Shown piece by piece: positions 1-8,238 of a DNA stretch of 64,000 nucleotides (the first letter of the stretch is position 1; each line of letters opens with the position of its first letter). Both the position numbers and the translations under genes were made by a program. Below the pieces are notes generated by a model. The model saw nothing but the letters and a program-made list of their open reading frames with translations, searched no databases and was not told where the DNA came from. Origin of the DNA: Geodermatophilaceae bacterium URHB0062 (GTDB lineage Bacteria > Actinomycetota > Actinomycetes > Mycobacteriales > Geodermatophilaceae). The stretch spans positions 121,545 through 185,544 of the forward strand of contig JHVO01000015.1 of the NCBI GenBank assembly GCA_000620185.1. Direction: 5' to 3'.

Positions 1-64
1 TGCCGACCTCGACTCGTTGCAGCGACCGCGACGAATGATCCTGCGCGGCCGGGTCGTCGCCTAG
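1..64 (+). CDS. C-terminal end of an unidentified gene (partial)
   Basis: The frame that begins at base 2 is open from the window edge and reads ADLDSLQRPRRMILRGRVVA before a TAG at 62-64. The minus-strand kinase gene stops at 61-63, so the two convergent genes share one palindromic CTAG as both stop codons. Twenty codons are too few to identify a family. The only support is the open frame and the tight convergent arrangement, which is seen again at 54891-54894. Confidence 0.4.
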   Translation, partial: ADLDSLQRPRRMILRGRVVA

Positions 65-1308
65 CCCGGCTCTCCGAGCTCCACGACCACCTCGGTGCCG
101 GCAGTGGATGACGCCAGCCGCAGCGTGCCGCCGGAGGCCTCGGCCGTCCGGCGGACGATGTCGAGCCCGAGCCCCGTCGAGCCGCCCCCGCTGCGGCCGC
201 GCTGGACGGCGCCCTCGGGCAGCCCGGGGCCGTCGTCCCGGACCGTCAGGACGGCGCCACCGCCGGCCCGGGGCCGGACCGCCACGAGCATGCCGGTGCC
301 CTCCGGGGTGTGGGCGAAGACGTTGCCGAGCAGCGCGTCGACGGCGGCGGCGAGGTCCTCGGCCGACACCCGCACCGCGAGCGGCCCCTCGTGCCCCTCG
401 ACGCGGAGTTCCCGACCCTCGTCCGCAGCCAGCGCCGACCAGAAGTGCGCGCGGTCGACCACCACCGCGGTCGCGTCGCAGCCGGTGCCGAGGCCCTCCC
501 GCAGCGGTCGGCGTGCCTCGCGGATGACCTCGTCGACGCCGCGGCTCACGGCGTCCACGCCGTCGACGATCCGCTCGCGGTGCGTCGGGGGAAGGCTCTC
601 GGCGTCGAGCCGCAGGGCGGTGAGGGGCGTGCGCAGCCGGTGCGCGAGGTCGGCAGCCGACTCGCGTTCGGCGGTCAGGAGTTCGCCGATCCGTCCGGCC
701 AGCCGATTGACCTCCTCGCCCACGGCGCGCACCTCGGGTGGACCCGCTGGTTCGACGCGGGCGGCGAGGTCCCCGGTGCCCAGCCGGTGCGCGGTGTCGG
801 CCAGCTCGCTGACCGGCCGGGTGAGCGACCGGGCCAGCCGGTCGGCGACCAGCAGCGCCAGCAGCAGGAGGACGACGCCGAGCCCGCCCAGCACCAGCCA
901 GGTCCGGGTGACCCCCTGGCGCAGCTGCGCCGACGGTACGAAGACCTCGATCAGGGCCGTGTCGCCGTCCCGGCTGACCGGCTGCAGCAGCAGGGTGCCG
1001 GCGGCCGAGTCGATCTGCTCGGCACTCGACGGCACGTCGACGTCCGGGTCCCGCGGGGTGCCGAGCCAGGTGCCGTCGGTCCAGCGGACGGCGGAGGGCA
1101 GTGCGTTCGAGGTGCCCACCAGGCTCGCCGACACCTGCTCCTTGTCGTCGAGGCCGACCGAGGGCGTGAGGAACTGCACCTGCGCCTGGCCGGCGTCCAG
1201 CGCCCGTGCCTCGGCCACCCGGGTGACCAGGCGCGCGGCGGGCAGCAGGAAGGCCAGCAGCACGATCGAGGTCGTCGCCGCCACCAGCAGGGTGATGCGG
1301 CGCCTCAC
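61..1308 (-). CDS. Two-component sensor histidine kinase with HAMP domain
   Basis: Membrane sensor kinase of 415 aa, expected to phosphorylate the response regulator encoded just upstream. TM segment 1 is near residues 5-26, a short extracytoplasmic sensor follows, and TM 2 lies near 137-156. A HAMP linker follows at about 153-206. The H-box DLAHRLRTPLT gives phospho-acceptor His223. The ATPase has an N-box LLGNVFAHTP near 329, DDGPG near 358 and GLGL near 379. The GTG start at 1306-1308 overlaps the regulator stop (GTGA), which implies coupled translation and rules out a longer version reading through the regulator. The signal sensed is unknown; the sensor loop has no recognisable ligand motif. 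Confidence 0.93.
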   Translation of the reverse strand: MRRRITLLVAATTSIVLLAFLLPAARLVTRVAEARALDAGQAQVQFLTPSVGLDDKEQVSASLVGTSNALPSAVRWTDGTWLGTPRDPDVDVPSSAEQIDSAAGTLLLQPVSRDGDTALIEVFVPSAQLRQGVTRTWLVLGGLGVVLLLLALLVADRLARSLTRPVSELADTAHRLGTGDLAARVEPAGPPEVRAVGEEVNRLAGRIGELLTAERESAADLAHRLRTPLTALRLDAESLPPTHRERIVDGVDAVSRGVDEVIREARRPLREGLGTGCDATAVVVDRAHFWSALAADEGRELRVEGHEGPLAVRVSAEDLAAAVDALLGNVFAHTPEGTGMLVAVRPRAGGGAVLTVRDDGPGLPEGAVQRGRSGGGSTGLGLDIVRRTAEASGGTLRLASSTAGTEVVVELGEPG

Positions 1309-2012
1309 GGCTCGACGTCGTCGGCGGTGTCGGGCTCGGCCAGTCGCACTCCCACGCCGCGCACCGTCTGCAGCAGCCGCGGCTCCGTGCCGCTCTCGCC
1401 CAGCTTCCGGCGCAGCCAGGACAGGTGGACGTCGAGGGTCTTGTCCGAGCCGCCGTAGGGGAGCTGCCACACCTCGGCGAGCAGTTCGCGCTTCGACACC
1501 ACGGTGCCGACACGGGCCGCCAGGTAGGCGAGGAGGTCGAACTCCTTGGGAGAGAGCTCCACCGGCCGGCCTGACACGGTCACCCGGCGGCTGCGCGGGT
1601 CGACCGTCAGGGTGCCGACCGACACCGTCGCCGAGCCGGCGTCGGCGGCGCCGGCGGCCCGCCGCAGCACCGCGCGGATCCGCGCCTCCAACTGCTCGGC
1701 GCGGAACGGCTTGAGGACGTAGTCGTCGGCGCCGCTGTCGAGGGCCTGGACGATGCTGCCTTCGTCGTCCCTGGCGGTGGCCACGATGACCGGCACGGCG
1801 GAGACCGCGCGCAGCATGCGCAGCAGCTCGCTGCCGTCCAGATCGGGCAGGCCCAGGTCGAGGACGACGAGGTCGGGTCGCTCGTCGACCGCCTGGCGGA
1901 GGCCGCCCAGCGCGGTGCCGGCCGAGCTCACGGCGTGGCCGCGGTCCCGCAGTGCCCGGATCAGGGCGGTGCGGATCCGCTCGTCGTCCTCGACGATCAG
2001 CAGCTGTGCCAC
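1305..2012 (-). CDS. OmpR/PhoB-family response regulator
   Basis: DNA-binding response regulator of 235 aa, partner of the kinase encoded immediately downstream. The receiver domain (residues 1-115) keeps every key residue: acidic pocket E8-D9-D10, phospho-acceptor D52 in LVVLDLGLPD, T79 and K101. A winged-helix effector domain occupies about 130-225. The GTG start has no Shine-Dalgarno sequence, but a TAGCGT hexamer lies 7 bases upstream, as in leaderless actinobacterial mRNAs. The divergent gene at 2116 is an obvious candidate target; that is inference from position. Confidence 0.95.
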   Translation of the reverse strand: MAQLLIVEDDERIRTALIRALRDRGHAVSSAGTALGGLRQAVDERPDLVVLDLGLPDLDGSELLRMLRAVSAVPVIVATARDDEGSIVQALDSGADDYVLKPFRAEQLEARIRAVLRRAAGAADAGSATVSVGTLTVDPRSRRVTVSGRPVELSPKEFDLLAYLAARVGTVVSKRELLAEVWQLPYGGSDKTLDVHLSWLRRKLGESGTEPRLLQTVRGVGVRLAEPDTADDVEP

Positions 2013-2019
2013 TCCGCGG

Positions 2020-2025
2020 ACGCTA
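2020..2025 (-). promoter_or_regulatory. -10-like element TAGCGT of the two-component operon
   Basis: On the minus strand TAGCGT is followed by 7 bases and the GTG start of the regulator. TTTCCA lies 17 bases further upstream as a weak -35. The spacing predicts transcription starting at or next to the start codon. This is an assignment by eye. Confidence 0.45.
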
Positions 2026-2065
2026 GCTGCCCGTTTGGCCGGTGGAAACGAACCGATGCCGTTCC

Positions 2066-2094
2066 TTCACCACATCTTGGGGTGCCCTTAACCC
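2066..2094 (+). promoter_or_regulatory. Possible promoter of the Gly/His-rich protein gene
   Basis: TTCACC at 2066-2071 and TAACCC at 2089-2094 are 17 bases apart in the 103-base gap between the divergent regulator and the gene at 2116. The match to a housekeeping promoter is only fair. Confidence 0.3.
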
Positions 2095-2115
2095 TCCTGG
2101 ACCGAGAGTGCATTC

Positions 2116-2736
2116 ATGGACGGACCGACGAACGACCGTGGCCGCGGCACCGCTGTGCTGCGCCGGCCCCTGGTCCTCGGAGTCGCGTGGGCGGCGTCGG
2201 CCGCGGCGGCGGTGGGGCTGGGCTTCCTCGCCGTCTCGCTGCTCGACGCGTCGGCCTCGAGCGGCACGCCGCAGGTCGCTGCGGCGACGTCGTCCGCTCC
2301 CGAGGGCCAGGCCGGCCCGACGGCGACCCGGTTCGTGCCGAAGGCCACCTCGGCCACCGGGGAGTTCGCCACCGCCGCGGGCACCGTCTACGCCACTTGC
2401 GGCACCGGCCTGCCCGTGCTCGCGGGGGTGCCGGTCGCCGGCTGGTGGATCGACGACTCCGGCGAGCAGGGCAAGGTCGAGTTCCAGAACGGCACGCAGC
2501 AGATCGAGGTGCGGGTGGCCTGCGTCGACGGGTCCCCGCGGTTCGCGTCCGAGGGGATGGAGTCCGCGGACGGCCCGACGAGCACCTCCGCCCACATGCC
2601 TCCTGCCCCGGCGCCGGAGCCGACGGCCGCGCCGACGACGTCCGATGACCACGGCGGTGGCGGCCACGGGGCGGACGACGGGCCGGGCGACGACTCCGGC
2701 GGCCACGGTGGCGGCGGGCACGGGTCGGACGGCTGA
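2116..2736 (+). CDS. Membrane-anchored protein with Gly/His/Asp-rich tail, unknown function
   Basis: A 206-aa protein I do not recognise. The N-terminus is cytoplasmic and Arg-rich up to residue 18. One hydrophobic segment (about 20-44, ending in LAVSLLDAS) should anchor it with the rest outside. Residues 45-85 are Ala/Ser/Thr-rich and about 86-150 form a small domain with two Cys (TCGTG and RVACV) that could make a disulfide. A Pro/Ala linker follows, then a tail built of HGGGGHG and DDG units. The tail could bind divalent metal, but many low-complexity tails do not. ATG 2116 has GAGAG seven bases upstream. It is divergent from the two-component system at 61-2012. Confidence 0.75.
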   Translation: MDGPTNDRGRGTAVLRRPLVLGVAWAASAAAAVGLGFLAVSLLDASASSGTPQVAAATSSAPEGQAGPTATRFVPKATSATGEFATAAGTVYATCGTGLPVLAGVPVAGWWIDDSGEQGKVEFQNGTQQIEVRVACVDGSPRFASEGMESADGPTSTSAHMPPAPAPEPTAAPTTSDDHGGGGHGADDGPGDDSGGHGGGGHGSDG

Positions 2737-2799
2737 GCGGAACGGCGCCCCAGCCGCCCGGCGACGGAAAGCATTCGCGCCGCCTGGGAGACTTGGCCC

Positions 2800-4548
2800 G
2801 TGCTGCTCAGGATGTCGACGCTTTTCCTCCGGACGCTCCGCGACGACCCGGCCGACGCCGAGGTGCCCAGCCACCGGCTGCTCGTTCGCGCCGGCTACAT
2901 CCGCCGGGCCGCGCCCGGCGGGTTCACCTGGCTGCCGCTGGGCTACCGGGTGTTCCGCAACGTCGAGCGCGTCATCCGCGAGGAGATGGACGCGATGGGC
3001 GCGCAGGAGGTGCACTTCCCGGCGCTGCTGCCCCGCGAGCCCTACGAGGCCACCGGTCGCTGGACCGAGTACGGCCCCAACATCTTCCGGCTGCAGGACC
3101 GCCGCGGTAACGACTTCCTGCTCGGGCCCACCCACGAGGAGATGTTCACGCTCCTGGTGAAGGACCTCTACGGCTCCTACAAGGACCTGCCGCTCTCGCT
3201 GTACCAGATCCAGACCAAGTACCGGGACGAGGCGCGGCCCCGCGCCGGGCTGTTCCGCGGCCGCGAGTTCACGATGAAGGACAGCTACTCCTTCGACGTC
3301 GACGACGCGGGGCTGGAGCGGTCCTACGCGCGGCACCGCGAGGCCTACGTCCGGATCTTCGACCGGCTCGGCCTGGACTACGTGATCGTGGCCGCGATGT
3401 CCGGTGCGATGGGCGGCTCGGCCAGCGAGGAGTTCCTGCACCCCACCGAGGTCGGCGAGGACACCTACGTCCGCTCCCCGGGCGGCTATGCGGCCAACGT
3501 CGAGGCCGTCACCACCGTCGTACCGGAGCAGATCCCGCTCGCCGGACTGCCGGAGGCGCACGTCGAGGACACCCCCGACACCCCGACCATCGAGACGCTG
3601 GTCGCGGTCGCCCAGCAGCTGTTCCCGGACGCCGGGTACACCGCCGCATCGACGCTCAAGAACGTCGTCGTCACGCTCGTGCACCCCGACGGCACCAGGG
3701 AGCCGCTGGTCATCGGCCTGCCCGGAGACCGGGAGGTGGACGCCAAGCGCCTCGAGGCCGTGGTGCACCCGTCGGAGGTCGAGCCGTTCACCGAGTTCGA
3801 GAAGCACCCCGAGCTGGTCAAGGGTTACATCGGCCCGCAGGTGCTCGGGGCGGACTCGAAGTCGGGTATCCGCTACCTGGTCGACCCGCGCGTGGTCGAG
3901 GGCACCCGGTGGATCACCGGCGCCAACGAGCCGGGCCGGCACGTGTTCGACCTGGTCGCCGGCCGCGACTTCGGCTGGGACGGCACGATCGAGGCCGCCG
4001 AGGTGCGTGAGGGCGACCCCGCGCCCGACGGCTCCGGGCCGCTCGAGCTCGCCCGCGGCGTCGAGATGGGCCACATCTTCCAGCTCGGCCGCAAGTTCGC
4101 CGAGGCGCTCGACCTCAAGGTGCTCGACGAGAACGGCAAGCTCGTCACCGTCACCATGGGGTCGTACGGGATCGGCGTCTCGCGCGCCGTCGCGGCGATC
4201 GCCGAGTCGACGCACGACGAGCTCGGCCTGGTCTGGCCGCGGGAGATCGCGCCCGCCGACGTGCACGTGGTCGCCACCGGCAAGGACGCCGCGGTGTTCG
4301 AGGCGGCCGAGGCGCTGGCCGGCGAGCTCGTCGCCGCCGGCCTCACCGTGCTCTACGACGACCGGCCCAAGGTGTCGCCGGGCGTGAAGTTCAAGGACGC
4401 CGAGCTGCTCGGGATGCCGACCATCGTCACCGTCGGACGCGGACTGGCCGAGGGGACCATCGAAGTGCGCGACCGGGCGACCGGCGAGCGACAGGAGGTC
4501 CCGGTCGGCGGGGCCGCCTCCCTCATCCTGGGTGTCGTCCGGGGCTGA
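2800..4548 (+). CDS. proS: Prolyl-tRNA synthetase, bacterial type
   Basis: Charges tRNA-Pro with proline in the cytosol. The class II catalytic core is clear: GPTHEE at 109-114, motif 2 as [17 protein letters not shown] (141-157) and motif 3 [10 protein letters not shown] near 452-461. Between motifs 2 and 3 lies an insertion of about 165 residues, the editing (INS) domain of bacterial ProRS that clears Ala-tRNA-Pro. The C-terminal anticodon-binding domain includes [20 protein letters not shown]. Its 582 aa is normal for the family. GTG 2800 is chosen because GGGAG lies nine bases upstream; ATG 2812 is the alternative. In Mycobacterium tuberculosis proS lies beside rimP-nusA, but here it is about 40 kb from them. 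Confidence 0.97.
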   Translation: MLLRMSTLFLRTLRDDPADAEVPSHRLLVRAGYIRRAAPGGFTWLPLGYRVFRNVERVIREEMDAMGAQEVHFPALLPREPYEATGRWTEYGPNIFRLQDRRGNDFLLGPTHEEMFTLLVKDLYGSYKDLPLSLYQIQTKYRDEARPRAGLFRGREFTMKDSYSFDVDDAGLERSYARHREAYVRIFDRLGLDYVIVAAMSGAMGGSASEEFLHPTEVGEDTYVRSPGGYAANVEAVTTVVPEQIPLAGLPEAHVEDTPDTPTIETLVAVAQQLFPDAGYTAASTLKNVVVTLVHPDGTREPLVIGLPGDREVDAKRLEAVVHPSEVEPFTEFEKHPELVKGYIGPQVLGADSKSGIRYLVDPRVVEGTRWITGANEPGRHVFDLVAGRDFGWDGTIEAAEVREGDPAPDGSGPLELARGVEMGHIFQLGRKFAEALDLKVLDENGKLVTVTMGSYGIGVSRAVAAIAESTHDELGLVWPREIAPADVHVVATGKDAAVFEAAEALAGELVAAGLTVLYDDRPKVSPGVKFKDAELLGMPTIVTVGRGLAEGTIEVRDRATGERQEVPVGGAASLILGVVRG

Positions 4549-4576
4549 GCGGTTCGCGCATGGTGGAATTCCGGCC

Positions 4577-4936
4577 GTGGCCCACGACCTCGACGCCGAG
4601 CTCCAGCAGACCGCCCAGGTGGTGGAGCAGAACCTGAGCATGGGGGACCGGGTCGCCGAGCCGCGGCCGATCGACCACCTCGCCGGGTTCCGCTCGAAGC
4701 GGGCGGCGATCGCGGCGGCGGAGGACCTCGAGGCCGCCGGCTACCGGATCGACGGCATGCGCCGGCGCCTCCTGACGGTGTGGGTCGAGTTCAGCAAGGA
4801 GACGGCCGTCGACCACGCCTCGGCCGCCGCCTTCACGCGCGAAGTGGTCGGCATCCTGGACCGCCACGACGGCGCATACGACGGCTGGGGCGGCTTCGTG
4901 CGGACCGGCGAGCCCGAGGCGGCACCGGAGGTCTGA
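4577..4936 (+). CDS. RraB-like protein (ribonuclease E inhibitor B family)
   Basis: A 119-aa cytosolic protein resembling the RraB family (PF06877), whose Escherichia coli member binds RNase E and alters its activity. The recognisable part is a ferredoxin-like fold: HLAGFRSKRAAIAAAEDLEAAGY, then LLTVWVEFSKET, and a C-terminal helix ending near DGAYDGWGGFV. The GTG at 4577 is preferred because GTGGA precedes it at good spacing and it does not overlap proS; an in-frame upstream start at 4532 would overlap proS by 17 bases. Regulation of RNase E is inferred from family membership and is untested in actinobacteria. Confidence 0.8.
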   Translation: MAHDLDAELQQTAQVVEQNLSMGDRVAEPRPIDHLAGFRSKRAAIAAAEDLEAAGYRIDGMRRRLLTVWVEFSKETAVDHASAAAFTREVVGILDRHDGAYDGWGGFVRTGEPEAAPEV

Positions 4937-5104
4937 TCCCGCGGTGCCGGCGTCCTCCTCGCGTCTGGCACAATGGCGGGTCGAACACGGCGGTGCGCGG
5001 CCCTCTCACCGTCGCCGGCCGTGTCCATCGCTCCGCCCCGGCGTAACCCCACACGCCGTTCCGGCGAGCAACCGATTCTGCGTTCGAGGAGAACACCACA
5101 CACC
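4937..5104 (+). promoter_or_regulatory. rpsP upstream region with TGGCACAAT promoter-like element
   Basis: This 168-base gap holds TGGCACAAT at 4966-4974. The same element, TGGCACAGT, occurs upstream of rplS at 7638-7646, so it is probably the -10 region of a ribosomal-protein promoter. A small hairpin (CGGCGT, 8-base loop, ACGCCG) lies near 5039-5058 in the presumed leader. GAGGAG at 5086-5091 is the Shine-Dalgarno sequence. Confidence 0.5.
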
Positions 5105-5599
5105 GTGGCCACCAAGATCAAGCTCATGCGCCTGGGCAAGATGCGCGCGCCGTACTACCGCATCGTCGTCGCCGACGCCCGGACCAAGCGGGACGGCCGC
5201 TCGATCGAGACGATCGGCAAGTACCACCCGAAGGAGGAGCCCTCCTTCATCGAGGTCGACAGCGAGCGGGCGCAGTACTGGCTGGGTGTCGGTGCCCAGC
5301 CGACCGAAGCCGTCGCCGCCATCTTCCGGGTCACCGGTGACTGGCAGAAGTTCAAGGGCGAGCCCGCCCCCGCGCCGATGAGGGTCGCCGAGCCCAAGCC
5401 GGACAAGAAGGCCCTCTACGAGGCCGCCGTCCGCGCCGGCATGGACGAGCCCACCACCGACGCCACAACCGCCAAGAAGAAGGCGGCCCCGAAGAAGGCC
5501 GCCGCGGCCGACGCCCCGGCCGAGGCTGTCGCCGAGGCCGCCGGTGCCGCCGGAGAGGGCCCGGCCGCGGCCGCCTCCACCGAGACGCCTGCCGAGTAG
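5105..5599 (+). CDS. rpsP: 30S ribosomal protein S16
   Basis: Binds 16S rRNA early in 30S assembly. The N-terminal [20 protein letters not shown] segment (GTG start read as Met) is the S16 signature, and the conserved fold runs to about residue 85. The protein is 164 aa against roughly 80-90 in many bacteria. The extra part is a Lys/Ala/Pro-rich, probably disordered tail ([11 protein letters not shown] and similar), common in high-GC actinobacteria. The GTG at 5105 was chosen over an upstream in-frame start at 4973 because only it gives the family N-terminus. First gene of the rpsP-khpA-rimM-trmD-nudix run. Confidence 0.97.
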   Translation: MATKIKLMRLGKMRAPYYRIVVADARTKRDGRSIETIGKYHPKEEPSFIEVDSERAQYWLGVGAQPTEAVAAIFRVTGDWQKFKGEPAPAPMRVAEPKPDKKALYEAAVRAGMDEPTTDATTAKKKAAPKKAAAADAPAEAVAEAAGAAGEGPAAAASTETPAE

Positions 5600-5602
5600 G
5601 AC

Positions 5603-5839
5603 ATGCTCGAAGAAGCGCTCGAGCACCTGGTCAAGGGCATCGTCGACCATCCGGAGGACGTGACGGTCGACTTGCTCACCAACCGCCGTGGCAAGACCCT
5701 GGAGATCCGGGTCCACCCCGACGACCTGGGCAAGGTCATCGGCCGCGGCGGTCGCACCGCCAAGGCGCTGCGCCAGGTGATGGCCGGCGTCGGCGGTCGC
5801 GGCCTGCGGGTCGACGTCGTCGACACCGACGGGCGCTGA
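5603..5839 (+). CDS. khpA: KH-domain RNA-binding protein KhpA
   Basis: Single KH-domain protein of 78 aa. The GXXG loop is seen as [13 protein letters not shown] around residues 45-57, which contacts single-stranded RNA. In other Gram-positive bacteria KhpA acts with KhpB on RNA and cell-wall growth. Its position between rpsP and rimM is conserved in actinobacteria. ATG starts three bases after the rpsP stop, so it is surely co-transcribed and likely coupled. Confidence 0.93.
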   Translation: MLEEALEHLVKGIVDHPEDVTVDLLTNRRGKTLEIRVHPDDLGKVIGRGGRTAKALRQVMAGVGGRGLRVDVVDTDGR

Positions 5840-5850
5840 GCACGGCTCCC

Positions 5851-6399
5851 TTGAGCACCCAGCAGGACCCTTCCACCGACACCGTGGTGGTCGGCCGCAT
5901 CGGCCGGCCCCACGGTGTCCGTGGTCTGGTCACCGTCGAGGTGCGCACCGACGACCCGGATCTCCGCTTCGCTCCGGGCACGGTGCTCCGGACCGAGCCG
6001 GCGAGCCGTGGCCCGCTGACCGTCACGGGCCGGAAGTGGCACAGCGGCACTCTGCTGCTGCAGTTGGCCGGCCCGTCGGGGGAGATCTTCGGCACGCGCG
6101 AGGACGTCGACACCCTCCGCAACACGCTGCTGCTCGTCCCCGTCGCCGACCTCCCGGAGATCGAGGACCCGGACTCCTACTACGACCACGAGTTGGTGGG
6201 CCTGACCGTGCGCCTGCCGGACGACTCCGTCGTGGGCGAGGTCACCGCGGTCCGGCACGAGGCCCAGGACCTGCTCGTCGTCCGTCGTCCGGCCGCTCCC
6301 GAGGCGCTGATTCCCTTCGTGTCGGCGATCGTGCCCACCGTCGACGTCGCCGCCGGGCACCTGGTGGTCGACCCGCCCGAGGGTCTGCTCGACCTGTGA
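5851..6399 (+). CDS. rimM: 16S rRNA processing protein RimM
   Basis: Assists maturation of the 30S head domain and binds protein S19. Residues 10-20 ([15 protein letters not shown]) are the RimM N-terminal signature. A PRC-barrel domain follows from about residue 105 ([14 protein letters not shown]) to the end, with the family motif [12 protein letters not shown]. The 182-aa length is typical. The start at 5851 is a TTG with a weak Shine-Dalgarno sequence; GTG 5884 would remove the first 11 residues and remains possible. The stop TGA overlaps the trmD GTG. Confidence 0.95.
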   Translation: MSTQQDPSTDTVVVGRIGRPHGVRGLVTVEVRTDDPDLRFAPGTVLRTEPASRGPLTVTGRKWHSGTLLLQLAGPSGEIFGTREDVDTLRNTLLLVPVADLPEIEDPDSYYDHELVGLTVRLPDDSVVGEVTAVRHEAQDLLVVRRPAAPEALIPFVSAIVPTVDVAAGHLVVDPPEGLLDL

Positions 6400-7139
6400 C
6401 ATCGACCTTCGACATCCGGGTCGTCACGATCTTTCCCGAGTACCTCGCCCCGCTCCGCCAGTCCCTGCTCGGCAAGGCGGTCGAGCGCGGGCTGGTCAGC
6501 GTCGGCGTCCACGACCTGCGGGAGTGGACCGACGACGTCCACCGCACCGTCGACGACTCGCCCTACGGCGGCGGGCCCGGCATGGTGATGCGTCCCGAGC
6601 CGTGGGGCCGCGCGCTCGACGCCGTCCGGCCGCCGGGCACGCGACTCGTCGTCCCCACCCCGGCCGGGCAGCCCTTCACCCAGGCGATGGCCGCGGCCTG
6701 GGCCGCCGAGCCGGGGCTGGTCTTCGCCTGCGGCCGGTACGAGGGCATCGACCAGCGGGTGGCCGACTGGGCGGCCGGCGCCGGTCCGGTGTCGGAGGTC
6801 TCGATCGGGGACTACGTCCTGGCCGGTGGCGAGTCCGCCGTCCTCGTGATGGTCGAGGCCGTCACCCGGCTGCTCCCGGGGGTCGTGGGCAACCGCGAGT
6901 CCGTCGAGTTCGACTCGCACGCCGACGGGCTGCTCGAGGGCCCCTCCTACACGCGTCCGGCGTCGTGGCGGGGCCACGAGGTGCCCCCGGTCCTGCTGTC
7001 CGGCGACCACGCCGCGATCGCGCGCTGGCGCCGCGAGCAGTCGCTGCGGCGGACGGTCGACCGTCGTCCCGACCTGCTGGCGGCGCTGCCGGAGGGCGCG
7101 CTCACCGACGTCGACCGCGCCGTCCTCGGTGGCGACTGA
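6396..7139 (+). CDS. trmD: tRNA (guanine-N1-)-methyltransferase
   Basis: Methylates G37 next to the anticodon in tRNAs that would otherwise frameshift, using S-adenosylmethionine bound in a trefoil knot. Visible signatures are [10 protein letters not shown] at the start, [27 protein letters not shown] and [15 protein letters not shown]; the last two form the knot and catalytic surface. The 247-aa length fits. The start is the GTG at 6396 overlapping the rimM stop; longer readings invade rimM. The downstream nudix gene overlaps its last codons. Confidence 0.97.
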   Translation: MTSTFDIRVVTIFPEYLAPLRQSLLGKAVERGLVSVGVHDLREWTDDVHRTVDDSPYGGGPGMVMRPEPWGRALDAVRPPGTRLVVPTPAGQPFTQAMAAAWAAEPGLVFACGRYEGIDQRVADWAAGAGPVSEVSIGDYVLAGGESAVLVMVEAVTRLLPGVVGNRESVEFDSHADGLLEGPSYTRPASWRGHEVPPVLLSGDHAAIARWRREQSLRRTVDRRPDLLAALPEGALTDVDRAVLGGD

Positions 7140-7632
7140 ACGCCCGCGGGTCCGGGCGACCGCGCGGATCCTGGTCCTGGACCCGGCCGGCCGCGTGCTG
7201 CTCTTCGGCGCCCGGCTCGTCGACCTCGCCACGCCACCCGGCCCGGTCCTCTACTGGTACACGCCCGGCGGCGAGATCGAGCCGGGGGAGTCCGTCCGGC
7301 AGGCGGCGGCCCGCGAGCTCGCCGAGGAGATCGGCCTGATCGTCGCTCCCGGCGCGTTCGAGGGGCCGGTCTGGCTGCGGCGCGCCGTCTCCCTGCTGCT
7401 CGGCGAGACCGTCGACGCCCGGGAGACCTACCTGGCGCTGCGCGACGTCGTCCACGAGGTGGACGTGAGCGGGCAGACCGAGGTGGAGGCGCTGGAGGAC
7501 CAGCCCTACCGCTGGTGGACGGCGGAGGAGATCCGCGCGAGCGACGAGGAGTTCGTGCCCGCCGGTCTCGCCGACGCCCTCGAGCAGCTGCTCAGCGGCC
7601 CGTGGACAGGGGCGCCGCGCATCGTCGCCTGA
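7129..7632 (+). CDS. NUDIX hydrolase
   Basis: A 167-aa hydrolase expected to cleave a nucleoside diphosphate linked to some other group. The Nudix box is complete at about residues 45-68: [10 protein letters not shown], then RELAEEIG, which supplies the Mg-binding glutamates. [17 protein letters not shown] is close to the mutT-like subgroup. The substrate cannot be told from sequence. The GTG at 7129 overlaps the end of trmD by 11 bases, so it belongs to the rpsP operon. Confidence 0.9.
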   Translation: MATERPRVRATARILVLDPAGRVLLFGARLVDLATPPGPVLYWYTPGGEIEPGESVRQAAARELAEEIGLIVAPGAFEGPVWLRRAVSLLLGETVDARETYLALRDVVHEVDVSGQTEVEALEDQPYRWWTAEEIRASDEEFVPAGLADALEQLLSGPWTGAPRIVA

Positions 7633-7778
7633 AGGTGTGGCACAGTAGAGAGCTGCTGCAGTTCGTCGGCGACCATCGACGGGAGCTCCGACGAGGAGCC
7701 GCAGCCACTGATTCGGACGGCCGGGATTCTGCGCTGTCTGCACCGAACGAGCTACTGCTAGGACTGAGGACTGCCGAG
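7633..7778 (+). promoter_or_regulatory. rplS promoter and leader
   Basis: TGGCACAGT (7638-7646) repeats the promoter-like element in front of rpsP and lies right after the nudix stop. The remaining leader of about 125 bases holds no ORF. The bases just before the start (GGACTGCCGAG) form a weak Shine-Dalgarno sequence. Confidence 0.45.
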
Positions 7779-8135
7779 ATGAACACCCTGGACGCACTCG
7801 ACGCCGATTCGCTGCGCGACGACATCCCCGCCTTCCGGCCGGGCGACACCGTCAAGGTGCACGTGCGCGTCGTCGAGGGCAACCGCTCCCGCATCCAGGT
7901 CTTCCAGGGTGTCGTCATCCGCCGTCAGGGCGGCGGCGTCCGTGAGACCTTCACCGTGCGCAAGGTCAGCTTCGGTGTCGGCGTCGAGCGCACCTTCCCG
8001 GTGCACACCCCGGTCGTCGAGAAGATCGAGGTCGTGACCCGCGGTGACGTCCGCCGGGCCAAGCTCTACTACCTCCGCGAGCTGCGGGGCAAGGCCGCCA
8101 AGATCAAGGAGAAGCGCGACGTCGTCACGCGCTGA
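7779..8135 (+). CDS. rplS: 50S ribosomal protein L19
   Basis: Lies at the 30S-50S interface. The 118-aa product contains the L19 signatures [33 protein letters not shown] and [20 protein letters not shown], and ends with a basic tail [16 protein letters not shown] 7779 gives the normal N-terminus; an upstream in-frame start at 7515 would run through the nudix gene. It sits between trmD and lepB as in other actinobacteria, with its own promoter at 7638. Confidence 0.98.
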   Translation: MNTLDALDADSLRDDIPAFRPGDTVKVHVRVVEGNRSRIQVFQGVVIRRQGGGVRETFTVRKVSFGVGVERTFPVHTPVVEKIEVVTRGDVRRAKLYYLRELRGKAAKIKEKRDVVTR

Positions 8136-8145
8136 CACGCGCGGT

Positions 8146-8161
8146 GCCGGTTGCGACCGGC
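8146..8161 (+). terminator. Short hairpin after rplS
   Basis: GCCGGT-TGCG-ACCGGC forms a 6-bp stem ten bases after the rplS stop. No T-run follows, so it may only protect the 3' end of the mRNA. Confidence 0.4.
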
Positions 8162-8164
8162 CCT

Positions 8165-8238
8165 GACGTCGGCGGGCCCTCCGCGCCGTACGCTGGCTCT
8201 CGATGAGCAGCGAACGGCCCGGAGGGCCCGCCGACGTC
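8165..8238. repeat. Perfect 19-bp inverted repeat flanking the lepB start
   Basis: Bases 8165-8183 are the exact reverse complement of 8220-8238, separated by 36 bases. The spacer contains the -10-like TACGCT (8189-8194) and the lepB ATG (8203). The right arm is codons 6-12 of lepB. As RNA it could fold only if transcription starts upstream of 8165; as DNA it could be a cruciform or a protein site. Confidence 0.85.
8189..8194 (+). promoter_or_regulatory. -10-like element TACGCT of lepB
   Basis: TACGCT ends eight bases before the lepB ATG and there is no Shine-Dalgarno sequence, which predicts a leaderless or nearly leaderless mRNA. It lies in the spacer of the 19-bp inverted repeat. Confidence 0.45.

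Noticed and set aside
2023..4641. Long minus-strand open frame of 872 codons over proS
   Set aside because: It lies opposite a clear ProRS with full class II motifs. Its composition (His, Gly, Asp, Arg-rich without domains) is the usual antisense shadow in high-GC DNA.
4973..5104. Upstream extension of rpsP from 4973
   Set aside because: S16 always begins at the [10 protein letters not shown] segment; the extension overlaps the promoter-like element.
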